Assembly (NCBI GenBank): GCA_025451425.1
Contig: JANWKK010000281.1
Span: forward strand, 1-13,716
Direction of reading: 5' to 3'
Origin: Gemmatimonadaceae bacterium
Lineage (GTDB): Bacteria > Gemmatimonadota > Gemmatimonadetes > Gemmatimonadales > Gemmatimonadaceae
Length of the DNA: 13,716 nucleotides
Of this stretch, positions 12,829-13,716 are shown piece by piece. The translations under genes and the position numbers were made by a program. How positions within the stretch are numbered: the stretch's first letter is position 1; every line of letters starts with the position of its first letter. The notes under the pieces are model-generated. The model ran no database searches and had not been told where the DNA came from. It saw only the letters and a list, made by a program, of their open reading frames with translations.

Positions 12829-13569
12829 ATGTTTCCCTCTATCCAGACCTCGAGCCCCGGTCGCGACGAAAATCTCACCGTGCTGACGCAGCAACACGTC
12901 GGCCTGGTGCACCACGTCGCGCGGCAGCTGGCTCGACGGCTTCACGACAAGGTAGACCTCGACGAGCTCGTGAGCGCAGGCGCGGTTGGGCTGATGCAGG
13001 CAGCGGCGAGCTATGAACCGGCGCGCGGACTCACGTTCAGCACTTATGCCGTGCCGCGGATTCGGGGCTCCATGCTTGACGAGCTTCGGCGGCACGACCA
13101 CATGTCACGCGGCGCACGTCGGAAGGCTCGATCGATTACTGCGGCGCGAGATTGTCTGGTCCATCGACTCGGACGCGAACCGAAGAGCGCCGAGGTTGCG
13201 GTCGAGCTGAATGTCAGCGTCGAGACGCTGCATCAATGGGAGCTCGACGTCGATGGCGCGATCGGAGTATCCCTCGACGTGGCGCCGCGCGCGTTGCGCG
13301 ACGAGGGACGAGTAACCGCGGCAGGCGCCATCGCCGACGAGAGCATGCCGAGCGTGGAGGAACGCATCGGACACGAGGAGCTGATCGCGCGGCTCGGCCT
13401 CGCGATTCGAGGCTTGAGAGCCCAAGAACGAACTGTGCTCGCGTTGTACTTCTACGAAGAGCTCACGCTCCAAGAGATCGCTCGAGTGCTCGGACTCTCT
13501 GCATCGCGAATTTCGCAGATTCGCGGAGAGGGACTCGCGAAGCTCCGGTCCCAAGTCACGGCTGACTGA
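12829..13569 (+). CDS. fliA: FliA/WhiG-family RNA polymerase sigma factor (sigma-28)
   Basis: A 246-residue sigma factor. Region 2 (about 20-90) carries DLDELVSAGAVGLMQAAASY and FSTYAVPRIRGSMLDELRRHD, region 3 (about 95-135) the RLGREPKSAEVAVEL segment, and region 4 (about 185-240) the ALYFYEELTLQEIARVLGLS helix-turn-helix with SRISQIRGEGLAKLR. The order and the YFYEELTLQEIA motif are typical of FliA/WhiG, which directs transcription of late flagellar, motility or chemotaxis genes. ATG 12829 is chosen because GAGGA lies 8 bases before it, the length then matches FliA (about 240), and the predicted -24/-12 promoter overlaps the longer GTG 12754 start. No other flagellar genes are in the window, so the flagellar role is inferred; a WhiG-like role in another programme is the alternative. 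Confidence 0.88.
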   Translation: MFPSIQTSSPGRDENLTVLTQQHVGLVHHVARQLARRLHDKVDLDELVSAGAVGLMQAAASYEPARGLTFSTYAVPRIRGSMLDELRRHDHMSRGARRKARSITAARDCLVHRLGREPKSAEVAVELNVSVETLHQWELDVDGAIGVSLDVAPRALRDEGRVTAAGAIADESMPSVEERIGHEELIARLGLAIRGLRAQERTVLALYFYEELTLQEIARVLGLSASRISQIRGEGLAKLRSQVTAD

Positions 13570-13716
13570 CAACGGCGAACTCACAGCCGCCGACTGCGCG
13601 ACTGATCGACCGCGCCAACTGCAGATAGCGCGAATAGTCTTGCGCGTGAGACGACGTGGGCCCTGACAGCGCGGTTGCTGCCTGCGACTTGCGCGCGCTC
13701 CTACCTAATTGCCGGG
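13556..13716 (-). CDS. Possible 3' end of an unidentified minus-strand gene (partial)
   Basis: A frame open from the right edge of the window to TGA at 13556-13558 gives 52 residues ending SISRAVGGCEFAVVSQP. By rough count about 70% of its third codon positions are G or C, like the neighbouring genes, and no plus-strand frame is open in this stretch. It would overlap the end of the sigma gene by 14 bases in convergent orientation. I do not recognise the sequence. The frame is short, so chance openness in a high-GC genome is a real alternative. Confidence 0.35.
   Translation of the reverse strand, partial: RQLGRSARKSQAATALSGPTSSHAQDYSRYLQLARSISRAVGGCEFAVVSQP

Overview
The window is high-GC (about 60-65% by eye) bacterial chromosome with tightly packed genes. 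The gene set suggests a motile Gram-negative-type bacterium, and Gemmatimonadota is my best guess: a Tat-exported amidase, a LytS/LytTR pair, a flotillin/Band 7 operon, a protein family shared with Bacteroidetes, and sigma-54 and sigma-28 regulators. This placement is inference; no marker gene such as rRNA is present.

Layout. (1) 1-1103, plus strand: the last codons of an unidentified gene, then a dihydrodipicolinate-synthase-fold aldolase/lyase. (2) 1112-5027, minus strand: a five-gene block. In transcription order it encodes a one-helix membrane protein with a CPxH/CPDC zinc-binding-like tail, a Band 7/prohibitin protein, an NfeD-like membrane protein with a His-rich loop, a flotillin, and a conserved protein often mislabelled ABC transporter ATPase. 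Two SPFH proteins plus an NfeD-like partner look like a membrane-microdomain module. (3) 5275-7080, plus strand: a large amidase-signature enzyme with a twin-arginine leader. (4) 7415-9489, plus strand: a four-helix LytS-type histidine kinase overlapping by 4 nt with a LytTR response regulator that starts at TTG. (5) 9502-10455, minus strand: a TIGR01777-type NAD(P)-binding epimerase-like protein. (6) 10496-13569: a flagellar-type regulatory locus.

The regulatory locus is the most interesting part. It holds a small protein whose C-terminal half resembles the anti-sigma-28 factor FlgM, divergent from an NtrC-family sigma-54 activator (REC-AAA+-Fis, GAFTGA intact), followed by a FliA/WhiG-family sigma factor. 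The sigma gene is preceded by a good -24/-12 sequence that agrees with an internal ATG start. Two inverted copies of a CGGC-N2-AAA-N2-GCNG motif lie upstream; this resembles, from memory, the Caulobacter ftr sites bound by FlbD. The FlgM-like gene has a sigma-28-like promoter with the right 15-nt spacing. Read together, they propose a complete activator to sigma-28 to anti-sigma cascade.

Between activator and sigma gene lies a roughly 250-bp element of 14-bp repeats in two opposing arrays around a perfect 12-bp-stem terminator hairpin. The first repeat unit lies inside the 3' end of the activator gene. I do not recognise this element, and it is the best candidate for something undescribed. 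Smaller CTAG-rich hairpin repeats occur at 3771-3835 and 9497-9541. No rRNA, tRNA, CRISPR array, transposase or phage gene was seen.
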